Below, in pieces: positions 1 to 7,557 of a stretch of 35,069 bases of DNA. The notes beneath the pieces are model-generated. The model made no database searches, was not told the DNA's origin, and was given only the letters and a program-made list of their open reading frames with translations. The stretch spans positions 1-35,069 of the forward strand of contig JADLEX010000050.1 of the NCBI GenBank assembly GCA_020845895.1, in the 5' to 3' direction. Numbering within the stretch: the stretch's first letter is position 1; each line of letters begins with the position of its first letter. The stretch is from Deltaproteobacteria bacterium. Lineage in GTDB: Bacteria; Lernaellota; Lernaellaia; JACKCT01. The position numbers were made by a program, and so were the translations under genes.

Positions 1-80
1 CTGCCTCGGCGCATCTGCGTCAGTTGGGCCAATTCCTCAAGAATCCGCGTCCTTCGCGCCATCAATTCCCTAGCACCCAT
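1..80 (-). CDS. Partial CDS, N-terminus of a DUF6788-like protein
   Basis: Read on the minus strand, a consensus ribosome site (GGAGGA) lies about 4 nt before an ATG at 78-80. The frame stays open to the window edge and gives 26 residues beginning MGARELMARRTRILEELAQL and ending at MRRG. A basic helix followed by an RRG motif at this position resembles the N-terminus of DUF6788-type small proteins, which are often found near transposases. The match rests on a short stretch, so the family name is tentative. The gene body lies left of the window, and a perfect dyad (91-113) sits directly upstream. Confidence 0.5.
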   Translation of the reverse strand, partial: MGARELMARRTRILEELAQLTQMRRG

Positions 81-90
81 GCCGTCCTCC

Positions 91-113
91 AGTGTAGTAC
101 TATATACTACACT
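91..113. promoter_or_regulatory. Perfect 9-bp inverted repeat, possible operator
   Basis: AGTGTAGTA and TACTACACT are perfect reverse complements separated by the 5 bases CTATA. The dyad ends 10 bases before the minus-strand start codon at 80, next to its ribosome site, where a bound repressor would block expression. The TGTAGTA/TACTACA half-sites share letters with BlaI/MecI-type operators, but the arms are in the opposite order, so no regulator is assigned. Confidence 0.5.
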
Positions 114-184
114 TCCACGGCGCAAAAAAAAGAGAAAGACCCTTGACCCGGTTTCATGACGTAGGCCCTGTTCGTGTTGCGGAT

Positions 185-214
185 TTGACATCGCCCGAAC
201 CTTGTCCCTACAAG
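185..214 (+). promoter_or_regulatory. Probable sigma70 promoter of the usp-antiporter operon
   Basis: A consensus -35 box TTGACA (185-190) is followed after 18 bases by TACAAG (209-214), a 4/6 match to the -10 box. A small dyad CCTTGT-CCCT-ACAAGG (200-215) covers the -10 region and could bind a regulator. The start codon is about 37 bases further on. This is called by eye only. Confidence 0.35.
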
Positions 215-251
215 GATCGTTCACGTTTCGCGTTTTCCGGGGAGGGAGCCG

Positions 252-1160
252 GTGTCCGACGATCCGCGTCCCGTCAGGCGCATTCTCGCCAGTATCGCCC
301 TGTCGCCGCGCGCCGAGGCCGTGGCCGGCGAGGCGATCGAGCTGGCGCGGCGTTTCGGCGCGGCGCTCTCGTTCGTGCACGTCGGCGCGGATGATGCCGA
401 CCGGCGCGAGCGCGTCGCACAGGTGCTCGCGCGCATCGCGGGTGACACACCGCCGCCCTTCGAGATCCGTTCCGGCGATCCCGCCGAGGTGATCTGCGAC
501 GCCGGCCGCGACGCGGGCGCGGATCTGATCGTCGCGGGCGCGCTCGAAAAAGAGGGTTTCCTCGAAGGGCTGCGCGGATCGGTGGCGCGGCGCATCGCCC
601 GGCTCGCGCCGTGCAGCGCGCTGCTGATCACCGAACCGAGCCGTGAGGGGTCGCTGTCGGGCCGCGTGGTCGTGGGCATCGGCGACCCCTCGACGGGCTC
701 GGGGGAGTCCGACGACGGCGACGGGCTCGTGCGCTTCGCGGCGGCGTTTGCACAGGCGACGGGCGCGAAATATCTGCATCTGGTGCGCGAGTTCGACCCG
801 CTCGTGTCGCGCGTCGCCGAGTCGTCGGGCGAAACGGCGGTGGACCCCGAGACGCAGCGTCTCTGGGCGACGCAGGCCCGGCTGGAACTCACGGAGTTGC
901 TCGCCGGCGTCGACACGACGGGGCTCGTCACCGAGGCGGCGTGTCTCGAAGGCCGCTACGGCATGGAGATGGTGGAGTACGCGCTGCGCGTTGAAGCCGA
1001 TTTGACGATCTTTCCGCTGCCGCGCCGTCGCCTCAATTTCTGGGACCGATTTTTTCACCACAGCGCCGAAAACGTGCTCGAGCGCTTGCCCTGCGCCGTG
1101 TTGTTCTATCGCGAACCCGAATCCGCGTCGAAAGACGGCACGTCACAAGAGGGCTCGTGA
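252..1160 (+). CDS. Tandem-domain universal stress protein (UspA family)
   Basis: This 302-residue cytoplasmic protein has two Usp folds, at about residues 8-130 and 150-295. The first ends in a nucleotide-loop pattern (LIVAGALEKEG...GSVARRI) and the segment PCSALLITEP; the second ends with HHSAENVLERLPCAVLFYRE. Two-domain Usps of about 300 residues are a common class that binds ATP or AMP and responds to stress. The start is GTG at 252, chosen because GGAGGGAG lies just upstream and the Usp fold begins at once. The stop codon overlaps the antiporter start (TGATG), so the two genes are translationally coupled. It may sense nucleotide or stress state for the transporter, which is inference. 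Confidence 0.9.
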   Translation: MSDDPRPVRRILASIALSPRAEAVAGEAIELARRFGAALSFVHVGADDADRRERVAQVLARIAGDTPPPFEIRSGDPAEVICDAGRDAGADLIVAGALEKEGFLEGLRGSVARRIARLAPCSALLITEPSREGSLSGRVVVGIGDPSTGSGESDDGDGLVRFAAAFAQATGAKYLHLVREFDPLVSRVAESSGETAVDPETQRLWATQARLELTELLAGVDTTGLVTEAACLEGRYGMEMVEYALRVEADLTIFPLPRRRLNFWDRFFHHSAENVLERLPCAVLFYREPESASKDGTSQEGS

Positions 1161-2854
1161 TGGCCAGTTTGACGCACGACGAACTCGTTCGATTCTTCTT
1201 TGCGCTCGCCGTGCTTCTGGCCACGGCGCGGCTCCTGGGAGAGATCGCCGTTCGCGTGCGTCAACCGACCGTGATGGGCGAGATTCTCGCGGGCATTCTG
1301 CTCGGCCCCACCGTGCTGGGTCGCCTTGCGCCGGGCGTGAGTACGTGGCTTTTTCCGAGCACGGGTGGATTTCCCGCGGCATTCGAGGCGTTCACGACGG
1401 TCGCCATCGTCCTGTTTCTATTGACCGCCGGGTTCGAGGTGGATCTGTCCACCGTGTGGAGGCAGGGGCGTTCGGCGCTTCGGGTCGGTCTCACCGGCAT
1501 GTTGATTCCGTTCTCCATCGGATTCGTCCTGGCCCGCGCCGTTCCGCAATTGGTCGGAGCGGAAGGCGACACGAATCCTCTCGTGTTCGCCCTGTTTTTC
1601 GGCACGGCGCTCTCGATCACCGCGCTTCCCGTGGTCATCAAGATTCTCATCGACCTCAACATTTTCCGGTCCGATGTCGGGATGATTATCGTGTCTTCGG
1701 CGATTCTTCTCGACCTCGTCGGCTGGAATCTGTTCGCGGTCGTGCTCAGCCTGTCGGGCGCGGCCGGCGCGCAGATGAGCGTCGGAACGACGGTGACGCT
1801 CACGATTCTGTTTGCGTCGATCATGCTGACGTTCGGGCGCATGGCGTTTCACCGCGTGCTGCCCTGGTTGCAGGCTCATGCCACTTATCCGGGCGGGGTC
1901 CTCGGATTCGCGCTGGCCGGCGCGCTCGCCTGCGCCGCATTCACCGAGTGGATCGGCATCCACGCCATCTTCGGCGCGTTCATTTTCGGCATCGCGCTCG
2001 GCGATTCGGTCCACCTGCGCGCGCAGACACGCACGATGCTCGAGAATTTCGTCGGATTTATTTTCGCGCCCATCTTTTTCGCCAGTATCGGCCTCAAGGT
2101 CGATTTTGTCGCCAGTTTCGATCCCGTGCTCACGCTGGTGGTTCTCGCCGTGGGAACGATCGGCATGGTGGGCGGCGGAACGATCGGCGCGCGCTGGAGC
2201 GGTCTGGCGCCGCGCGAGTCGCTCGCCGTCGGCGTCGCGATGAACGCGCGCGGGGCGATGGAGATCATCCTGGGTCTGCTCGCTCTGCGTCACGGTATCA
2301 TCGGCGAGCATCTGTTCGTCGCCCTCGTCATCATCGCCCTCGTCACCTCGATGACTTCGGGCACGCTCATGCAGTCGATCCTGCGCCTCAAGCGACGGGT
2401 GCGTTTCCACGATTATCTGACGTCGAAAACGTTTGCTACTTCGCTCGATTCGTCGGACCGCGAGGAAGCGATCGCGCAGCTCTGTCGCCTCGCGGGACTC
2501 GCCGCGAACTTGAATGTCGACGACCTCACGCGACGCGTGCTCGACCGCGAGCAGACGGCGTCGACGGGGTTGCCGGGCGGAATCGCCGTGCCGCACGCAC
2601 GGGTGCCGGGACTGCGTTCGCCGGTGGTGGCGGTCGGGCGCGCGCAGCCCGGGATTGACTTCGACGCGTCCGACGGCAAACCCGCGACGTTGATCTTTCT
2701 GATTGTCACCCCGGAAAACGATCACCAGAGCCAGCTCGAAATCCTCGCCGACATCGCGGCGACCTTCGCGAACGCCGCGCTGGTGGAGCGCATGGCGCGC
2801 GCGGCGGGTTACACCGAGTTTCTCGCGGTCATCAAGCGGGAGGTCCCGGGGTAA
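1160..2854 (+). CDS. CPA2-family cation/proton antiporter with C-terminal PTS EIIA-type domain
   Basis: This 564-residue inner-membrane protein starts with a Na+/H+ exchanger domain of about 12 membrane segments (residues 1-400), with family patterns such as GEILAGILLGPTVLG, FLLTAGFEVDL and GIHAIFGAFIFGIALGD. The cytoplasmic tail (about 415-560) resembles a PTS EIIA type-2 domain, with GIAVPHARVPGL containing the phosphorylatable histidine (about His479) and the usual EIIA end LEILADIAATF. Antiporter-EIIA fusions are known and are thought to couple ion exchange to phosphorylation or ligand state. GTG at 1157 is an alternative start; ATG at 1160 is preferred because it overlaps the usp stop. 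A hairpin repeat follows the stop. Confidence 0.9.
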   Translation: MASLTHDELVRFFFALAVLLATARLLGEIAVRVRQPTVMGEILAGILLGPTVLGRLAPGVSTWLFPSTGGFPAAFEAFTTVAIVLFLLTAGFEVDLSTVWRQGRSALRVGLTGMLIPFSIGFVLARAVPQLVGAEGDTNPLVFALFFGTALSITALPVVIKILIDLNIFRSDVGMIIVSSAILLDLVGWNLFAVVLSLSGAAGAQMSVGTTVTLTILFASIMLTFGRMAFHRVLPWLQAHATYPGGVLGFALAGALACAAFTEWIGIHAIFGAFIFGIALGDSVHLRAQTRTMLENFVGFIFAPIFFASIGLKVDFVASFDPVLTLVVLAVGTIGMVGGGTIGARWSGLAPRESLAVGVAMNARGAMEIILGLLALRHGIIGEHLFVALVIIALVTSMTSGTLMQSILRLKRRVRFHDYLTSKTFATSLDSSDREEAIAQLCRLAGLAANLNVDDLTRRVLDREQTASTGLPGGIAVPHARVPGLRSPVVAVGRAQPGIDFDASDGKPATLIFLIVTPENDHQSQLEILADIAATFANAALVERMARAAGYTEFLAVIKREVPG

Positions 2855-2876
2855 GGGGTTCAAGTCCCCGTTTCCG

Positions 2877-2944
2877 CCCTCACCCCCGACCCCTCTCCCG
2901 TCCGGCGGGAGAGGGGAGACGAGCGAAGCGAGTCCGGGTGAGGG
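2877..2944. repeat. Dispersed hairpin repeat, copy A
   Basis: An inner stem CCCCTCTCCCG / CGGGAGAGGGG (2890-2900 and 2906-2916, 5-base loop) is nested in outer arms CCCTCACCC (2877-2885) and GGGTGAGGG (2936-2944). The same nested design recurs at 24079-24151. It fills the gap between the antiporter stop (2854) and the convergent aminotransferase stop (2951), and the inner hairpin could stop transcription from both sides, although no T-run follows. Confidence 0.8.
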
Positions 2945-2948
2945 TCCC

Positions 2949-4124
2949 TCACTTCCCCAGCAATATTCTCACGCGGTCCAGCGCCTCGATCATTCGCGGC
3001 TCGTCCACGGTCAGCGCGATGCGGAACCAACCTTCGCCCGCGCGGCCGAAGGCCGTGCCCGGCGTGAAGACCACGCCCGTCGTCTCCAAAACGCGCGACA
3101 CGAATGCGGCACTCGTCTCGTCGGTGGGCACGCGGCACCAGACGTAGAACGTCGCGGGGCTCTTGAGAAACTCGATGCCCATTTCGCCGAGGCGCGCCTC
3201 GCACACGCGGCGGCGGTGGCCATAGATTTCGTAATTCGCGAGCACGATCGGGTCATCGTGGCGATCGAGCGCGGCGATCCCCGCGATCTGGATGGCGTCG
3301 AACGCGCCGGAATCGACGTTCGTCTTCACCTGGCCGAGCCCGCCCACGTAAGCCGCGTCGCCGCACGCCCAGCCGATGCGCCAGCCGGTCATGTTGAACG
3401 ATTTGGAGAGGCTGTGCATTTCGATGGCGATCTCTCTCGCGCCGTCGATTTCGAAGATCGACATGGGCCGGTAGCCCTCGAACGCGAGTTCCGAATACGC
3501 GTTGTCGTACACGAGCAGGATGTCGAACTCGCGGCAGAACGCCACCGCCTCGCGCAGAAACGCCGCGCTCACGACCGCGCCCGTGGGGTTATTCGGGTAG
3601 TTGAGGAACATCAGCTTCGCGCGACGCGCCCACTCGGTGGGAATGGCGGCGAGGTCGGGGGTGAAATTGCGCTCCGCGGCCAGCGGCATGTCGTGCACGA
3701 TGCCGCCGCAAAAAGCGGTCGCGACCGCATAAACGGGGTAACCGGGGTTCGGCACGAGCGCCAGGTCGCCAGGGTTGATGTACGCGAGCGGGATATGCGC
3801 GATGCCTTCCTTGCTGCCGATCAGCGCGAGCACCTCGGTCGCCGCGTCGAACGAAGCGCCGAATCGCTTTTTCATGTAACGCGCCGCCGCCTCCCGATAA
3901 TCGAGTCGCCCGGTGTAGTCGGGGTAGCGGTGCGTGCGCGGGTCGCGCGCGGCCTCGCGCGCCGCTTCGACGATAAACGCGGGCGTCGGCAGGTCGGGAT
4001 CGCCGATGCCGAGGCTGATGATGTCCTTGCCTTCGGCCTTCGCCTTCGCGCGGGCCTTGTCGATCGCGGCGAAGGGATAGGGCGGCAGGTTGCGGATGCG
4101 GTCGGCGAGTTCGATGCGCGGCAT
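2949..4124 (-). CDS. dapL: PLP-dependent aminotransferase, LL-diaminopimelate aminotransferase-like
   Basis: This 391-residue cytosolic fold-type I aminotransferase has the N-terminal pattern LPPYPFAAIDKARAKAKAEG and ISLGIGDPDLPTP, typical of LL-diaminopimelate aminotransferases. These convert tetrahydrodipicolinate to LL-diaminopimelate for lysine and peptidoglycan synthesis. NYPNNPTG holds the substrate/PLP loop, VYDNAYSE the PLP-contacting Asp and Tyr, and SLSKSFNMTGWRIGW the Schiff-base lysine (Lys241). The ATG at 4124 is chosen because the family N-terminus begins there; an upstream in-frame ATG would add an unconserved basic stretch. The broader family also includes alanine and aspartate transaminases, so the class is certain and the substrate only likely. 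Confidence 0.8.
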   Translation of the reverse strand: MPRIELADRIRNLPPYPFAAIDKARAKAKAEGKDIISLGIGDPDLPTPAFIVEAAREAARDPRTHRYPDYTGRLDYREAAARYMKKRFGASFDAATEVLALIGSKEGIAHIPLAYINPGDLALVPNPGYPVYAVATAFCGGIVHDMPLAAERNFTPDLAAIPTEWARRAKLMFLNYPNNPTGAVVSAAFLREAVAFCREFDILLVYDNAYSELAFEGYRPMSIFEIDGAREIAIEMHSLSKSFNMTGWRIGWACGDAAYVGGLGQVKTNVDSGAFDAIQIAGIAALDRHDDPIVLANYEIYGHRRRVCEARLGEMGIEFLKSPATFYVWCRVPTDETSAAFVSRVLETTGVVFTPGTAFGRAGEGWFRIALTVDEPRMIEALDRVRILLGK

Positions 4125-4230
4125 GGTTCGTTCCCGTTCGTGAACGCGAATTCGCGTGGTGAATATTCGGCGAGGGCGTTGTTTACCGAAAAGACGCTGC
4201 CGTGTCACGAGCCGCGAAAATCCGGTAGTT

Positions 4231-4390
4231 GGTCAGTTTGCGCGGAGCGATACGATGGCCATTCCGACCGGAGCGAAGCGGAGCGGAGGAATCGCTTTGT
4301 TTCGCGAAGTTGAAAGGGATTCCTCGACTCTCCGCCTCGCTTCCGCTTCAGCGGATCGCTCGGAATGACATCGCATGCGTTAAACTGACC
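4231..4390. repeat. Long imperfect inverted repeat, MITE-like
   Basis: The ends GGTCAGTTT (4231-4239) and AAACTGACC (4382-4390) are exact reverse complements. Inside them the two halves pair imperfectly: CATTCCGA and GCGAAGCGGAG on the left against CGGAATG and CTCCGC on the right, with GGAATC / GATTCC further in. The TCATTCCGAGCG-like segment resembles the other dispersed intergenic repeats in this window. No open frame within it looks genuine. It occupies part of the 579-bp gap between the aminotransferase start and the gene at 4704. Confidence 0.7.
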
Positions 4391-4477
4391 CACCACAGAG
4401 AATGCGACGCCGCCGTCTCACGACCGGGATGCTCGGGGATTTCCGACACAGGTCGAATCACGGATCGACAAGGCCAA

Positions 4478-4517
4478 TCATAACTGTATAACCGTTTAAA
4501 CGGTTATACAGTTATGA
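4478..4517. other. Perfect 40-bp AT-rich palindrome without spacer
   Basis: The left arm TCATAACTGTATAACCGTTT (4478-4497) is followed directly by its exact reverse complement (4498-4517), with GTTTAAAC at the centre. It is far richer in A+T than its surroundings. It lies 186 bases before the small exported gene at 4704. The rest of the gap (4391-4477, 4518-4703) holds smaller dyads, for example CGTGTCG/CGACACG at 4528-4547, and an AT-rich patch near 4603-4636 that could be a promoter, but no gene. Repressor operator, protein-bound dimer site and transposon remnant are all possible. Confidence 0.85.
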
Positions 4518-4703
4518 GTTTGGCACTCGTGTCGTCGCCTCGACACGCCCGTCGGACGGTCGTCATGCTCTCCGCGCGGCGCAGCCGCGAGTCACGACCT
4601 AATATGCAATTATGCACTAACCATCGGATAATATTGCACCCCGGTCGGGTGCGAGTAAAAACCATCGATACGGCGCGAATGGTCGCGGCCAGGGAGGAAT
4701 GTG

Positions 4704-5012
4704 ATGAAGAAGGTCATCGGAATGGTGGTGCTGGCGGCGTTCGTGGCCGCGTCTCTCGCGGTCGGCGCGGGCACGGTCGCGACGGTCTCCACGAGTGGAG
4801 ACGAGGTGAAGGTCGCGCGGGGATTCTCCGCGTCGCGGATGAAACTCGACCGCTCGCGCTTCGGCAGCGCGATCGACCGCTACAGCAGCCCGTCGCGCGC
4901 GGATCGGCGCATGGTCACTTCCGCGCCGCACTTCGACGTGCGGATGCTGAAGGTGGACGGTCAGCAGAAGGACAAGATGAAAGCGCGCGCGTTCAAGAAT
5001 TCGACGCACTGA
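4704..5012 (+). CDS. Small exported protein of unknown function
   Basis: This 102-residue protein begins with a signal peptide (MKKVIGMVVLAAFVAASLAV, cleavage probably near VGAGTVA). The mature part is basic and hydrophilic, rich in Arg, Ser and Lys, without cysteine pairs or a family motif I recognise. AGGGAGGA lies 6 nt before the ATG at 4704; GTG at 4701 is too close to that site. The gene is monocistronic, followed at once by a terminator hairpin. It is probably periplasmic. The large upstream gap with its palindrome suggests regulated transcription. Confidence 0.65.
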   Translation: MKKVIGMVVLAAFVAASLAVGAGTVATVSTSGDEVKVARGFSASRMKLDRSRFGSAIDRYSSPSRADRRMVTSAPHFDVRMLKVDGQQKDKMKARAFKNSTH

Positions 5013-5033
5013 CCTGACCACCGTCGTCCGAAC

Positions 5034-5060
5034 GAAGGCCGCTCATGACGGGCGGCCTTC
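5034..5060. terminator. Hairpin terminator between convergent genes
   Basis: GAAGGCCGC (5034-5042) and GCGGCCTTC (5052-5060) form a perfect 9-bp stem with a 9-base loop. It lies between the stops of the genes at 4704-5012 and 5066-7240, so it can serve both strands. The following T-stretch is short (ATGTTTC). Confidence 0.65.
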
Positions 5061-5065
5061 ATGTT

Positions 5066-7240
5066 TCATGCGAAGGCGCTCTTCCGACGCGCGTGGAAAA
5101 ACCAGGCCGCGAGATACAGGGCGAGCGCGACGAGGGTCAGCGCGCGGATGCCGGTGACGAATGAGAGCGTCTCGGCGAGACCGCCCAGAATCGCGCCGAG
5201 CAGATTCGATCCCAGGGCACTCGCGACAGACTCGCAGCGATCGAGTTTGGTCGCGATAATGACGCCCGCGAAAAACAGCGGGAACGTATAGAACGCGCCG
5301 GCCGCGAAACCGCGCGCGAGCCAGCCGAAGCCGAGCCAGCGCTCCGGCGAAACGGCCCAGGCGACGACCAGTCCGACAGCGAGCATCGCGAAGTACGGCG
5401 ACAGATTCGCGGGGCGGCGACGAATCACGAAGCCGTTGGCGGCGAGCGCCATCGCCAGCACGCCGGTGATGACGACGGCGTTGACGATCCACGTCGAACC
5501 GAACAGCAGCATCATTTTACTGATGAGATGCACTTCCATCAGCAGGAATGCCGCGCCGAGGAAAAAGAACGATCCGTCGATGCGCGCAACCCCGCCCATC
5601 GCCGCGCGCACGCCGATCACGGAGAGCGCGGCGAGCACGACGGTGACGATCGCGTGCAGCGTGGGGATGCCACGCGTGCGCAGCCACATGTACGGCCAAT
5701 CGTCGGTCGTCGGCGTCACGTCCTTCGGCAGGTCGAGCATGCGACCCGCGACGCGCGCGCGCAACGTTTCGTCCGCGGAGAGAATGTCGAAGAACTGCTT
5801 CGTCGTTCCGCCGATCAGGACCGCGCCCGTGGTGCCGCGATAAACCGGGTTCACGCTCCGGAAGGCGAGCGGGGGATTCCCGAAGACCTCGGCGAGGCTC
5901 GCGGCGATGCGTCCGCCGATCCAGTCGGAGAACCCGATCGACACGACGAGCAACCCGCCGGGCGCGAGATGCGACGCCGCCGCGCGAAAGCTGTCCACGG
6001 TGTAGACGTAATTGTCGAGGCTGATGTTCGAGTAGTTCGACGAGAGCGTGTGCGCGTCGAGCAGGCCGAAGAGGATCATGTCGTAAGTTTCCCGCGTGCG
6101 CTGGAAATGGGCGCGGGCGTCATCGACCACGACCGTCACGCGAGGGTTGGCGTACGGTCGTTCGGGGTGCAATTCCTTGCCGAGCGCGAAGATGTCGGGG
6201 TCGATCTCGACCGCGTCAATGCGCGCCGAGGTGTTGCGAAGCGCTGCGGCCGTGTCATTGCCGGTGCCGGCGCCGACGATGAGAACGCGCCGGGGATTGG
6301 GCACGAACCGGTAGGGCAGATTGTAGAAGTCGTACGAGAGCGTCTTTTCGTCGGCGCGAAAAATGGCGGCGTGCCGGCGGATGAACTCCGGCGAGAGATC
6401 GAACAGGAACTGATAGAAGGTGTTGTTGACCTCGAGGACGCGGAACGTGAGGTCCTCGTCCTCGTCGGGGATGCGAAAGGTGCGCAGAGACAGCTTCTGG
6501 TACGGGCTCCACGACACGCGCGGACGATCGCCGGAGCGCGCGGTCACCCCCTCGGCCGCGTTCATCGTCACGGGTTCGGCGGGGTGCGTCGCCGTCAGGC
6601 AGAAGACCGCAACAACGCCCGCGGCGAGGGCGGCGACGGTCTCGCGTCGATCGGGCCATGCGATCGGCACGAGCATCAGCGCGCCGAGTCCGAGCCACGC
6701 GGCGGGCGGCAGCGACGCGAACGACACGAGAGAAAACAGCCACACCCCCGCGATGCTGCCGCCGATGTTGAGCGAATAACGCAGCAGGCGTTCGTGGGGA
6801 TTTTCCATCAGCCGCCCGAGCAAGCGACCGAGCGGCACGAAAAACACGACAATTAGACCGAACAGAATCACGAGCAGCGCGATTCCGGCCGCCACGCGCG
6901 TCAGGGCCGGGGCCGAGCGCGCCATGTCCCACATGAAAAAGTCGTCGAACGCGAGATGGCGCATCAGAAATCGGGCGGGCAGATTTTCGTCCGTCACGAA
7001 CGGCGGGCTTACGAACACCACGAGGGCGACGAACGCGCCGATGGTCGCCGGGAGTCCGCGCGGCCTTGCCGCCGTGGCGAATCCGAGCCCGAGCCCGAGG
7101 AACGCGGCGATCAGGGCGAGGTTCTTGAAGTAGGCGAAGACGCGGACCTCGGTGGAGATCCAGCGAATGAGCAGCAGTTCGAGAAACAGCGTGGCCACGC
7201 TGCCGAAAAAGAGAAGTGCGCGTTCTCGGCGGGGATTCAT
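5066..7240 (-). CDS. Polytopic membrane protein with spermidine synthase-like domain
   Basis: This protein has about 724 residues: roughly six N-terminal membrane segments (from LLFFGSVATLFLELLLIRW), a soluble Rossmann domain at about 300-510, then about seven more segments. The soluble part has the methyltransferase/aminopropyltransferase motif I VLIVGAGTGNDTAA (about residue 321), the acidic ribose-binding strand DAVEIDPDIFALG, and DDARAHFQRTRETYDMILFG. Such membrane-bound spermidine synthase-like proteins are widespread, but their substrate is unknown. The ATG at 7240 is chosen because GGAG lies 12 nt upstream and the first membrane segment starts soon after; ATGs at 7252 and 7258 lack a usable ribosome site and abut a terminator. 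It stands alone on its strand. Confidence 0.8.
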   Translation of the reverse strand: MNPRRERALLFFGSVATLFLELLLIRWISTEVRVFAYFKNLALIAAFLGLGLGFATAARPRGLPATIGAFVALVVFVSPPFVTDENLPARFLMRHLAFDDFFMWDMARSAPALTRVAAGIALLVILFGLIVVFFVPLGRLLGRLMENPHERLLRYSLNIGGSIAGVWLFSLVSFASLPPAAWLGLGALMLVPIAWPDRRETVAALAAGVVAVFCLTATHPAEPVTMNAAEGVTARSGDRPRVSWSPYQKLSLRTFRIPDEDEDLTFRVLEVNNTFYQFLFDLSPEFIRRHAAIFRADEKTLSYDFYNLPYRFVPNPRRVLIVGAGTGNDTAAALRNTSARIDAVEIDPDIFALGKELHPERPYANPRVTVVVDDARAHFQRTRETYDMILFGLLDAHTLSSNYSNISLDNYVYTVDSFRAAASHLAPGGLLVVSIGFSDWIGGRIAASLAEVFGNPPLAFRSVNPVYRGTTGAVLIGGTTKQFFDILSADETLRARVAGRMLDLPKDVTPTTDDWPYMWLRTRGIPTLHAIVTVVLAALSVIGVRAAMGGVARIDGSFFFLGAAFLLMEVHLISKMMLLFGSTWIVNAVVITGVLAMALAANGFVIRRRPANLSPYFAMLAVGLVVAWAVSPERWLGFGWLARGFAAGAFYTFPLFFAGVIIATKLDRCESVASALGSNLLGAILGGLAETLSFVTGIRALTLVALALYLAAWFFHARRKSAFA

Positions 7241-7264
7241 GCGCTCGGGCATCTCCATGGAAAA

Positions 7265-7290
7265 ACGGGACGGGCGATGGCCCGTCCCGT
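7265..7290 (-). terminator. Rho-independent terminator
   Basis: The arms ACGGGACGGGC and GCCCGTCCCGT form a perfect 11-bp stem with a 4-base loop, and on the minus strand TTTTT follows (7265-7261). It points toward the gene at 7240, so it ends a transcript that starts further right, presumably the small reading frame at 7308-7472. This is the clearest intrinsic terminator in the window. Confidence 0.8.
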
Positions 7291-7307
7291 GCGATCGTCG
7301 GCCGCGA

Positions 7308-7472
7308 TCAGCAGCCCGCGACCTCCCAGCAACCCGCCTCGGCATCCGAGAACGCCGTGCAGTCGCCGTCGGCGTCATCGTCGCCACACGACGCGGCCAA
7401 GGCGAGAGATCTGAGCACGTCGATCACGATCTCGAACGCAAACCAGCGGGACTCGATCACCCTTATTACCAC
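7308..7472 (-). CDS. Possible 54-residue cysteine-containing peptide
   Basis: From GTG at 7472 (or GTG at 7460) a frame runs to TGA at 7308. The C-terminal half is striking: LALAASCGDDDADGDCTAFS then DAEAGCWEVAGC, with four cysteines, many acidic residues and a final Gly-Cys. The stop lies 18 bases before a strong terminator in the same direction, which supports transcription. The shape is that of a leader-core peptide precursor, or of a tiny lipoprotein (LAASC then DDD, as elsewhere in this window), although the preceding hydrophobic stretch contains charged residues. No modification enzyme is adjacent. The start codon is uncertain and the ribosome site is weak. Confidence 0.3.
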   Translation of the reverse strand: MVIRVIESRWFAFEIVIDVLRSLALAASCGDDDADGDCTAFSDAEAGCWEVAGC

Positions 7473-7557
7473 CGGCCATCCGCTTTCGCCATGATCCCCG
7501 TTCGCAAATCGCCGTCCGCGTTGTGACCGCTTCGCCGTTTTGTTAGTCTCGCCCGTC

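Noticed and set aside
2856-2882. tRNA 3' end (GGGGTTCAAGTCCCC looks like a T-arm)
   Set aside because: There is no anticodon or D arm upstream; that sequence encodes the antiporter. It could be an att-like remnant, but nothing supports integration.
4478-4517. LexA box in the 40-bp palindrome
   Set aside because: CTGT and ACAG occur but 20 bases apart instead of the 8 of a LexA site.
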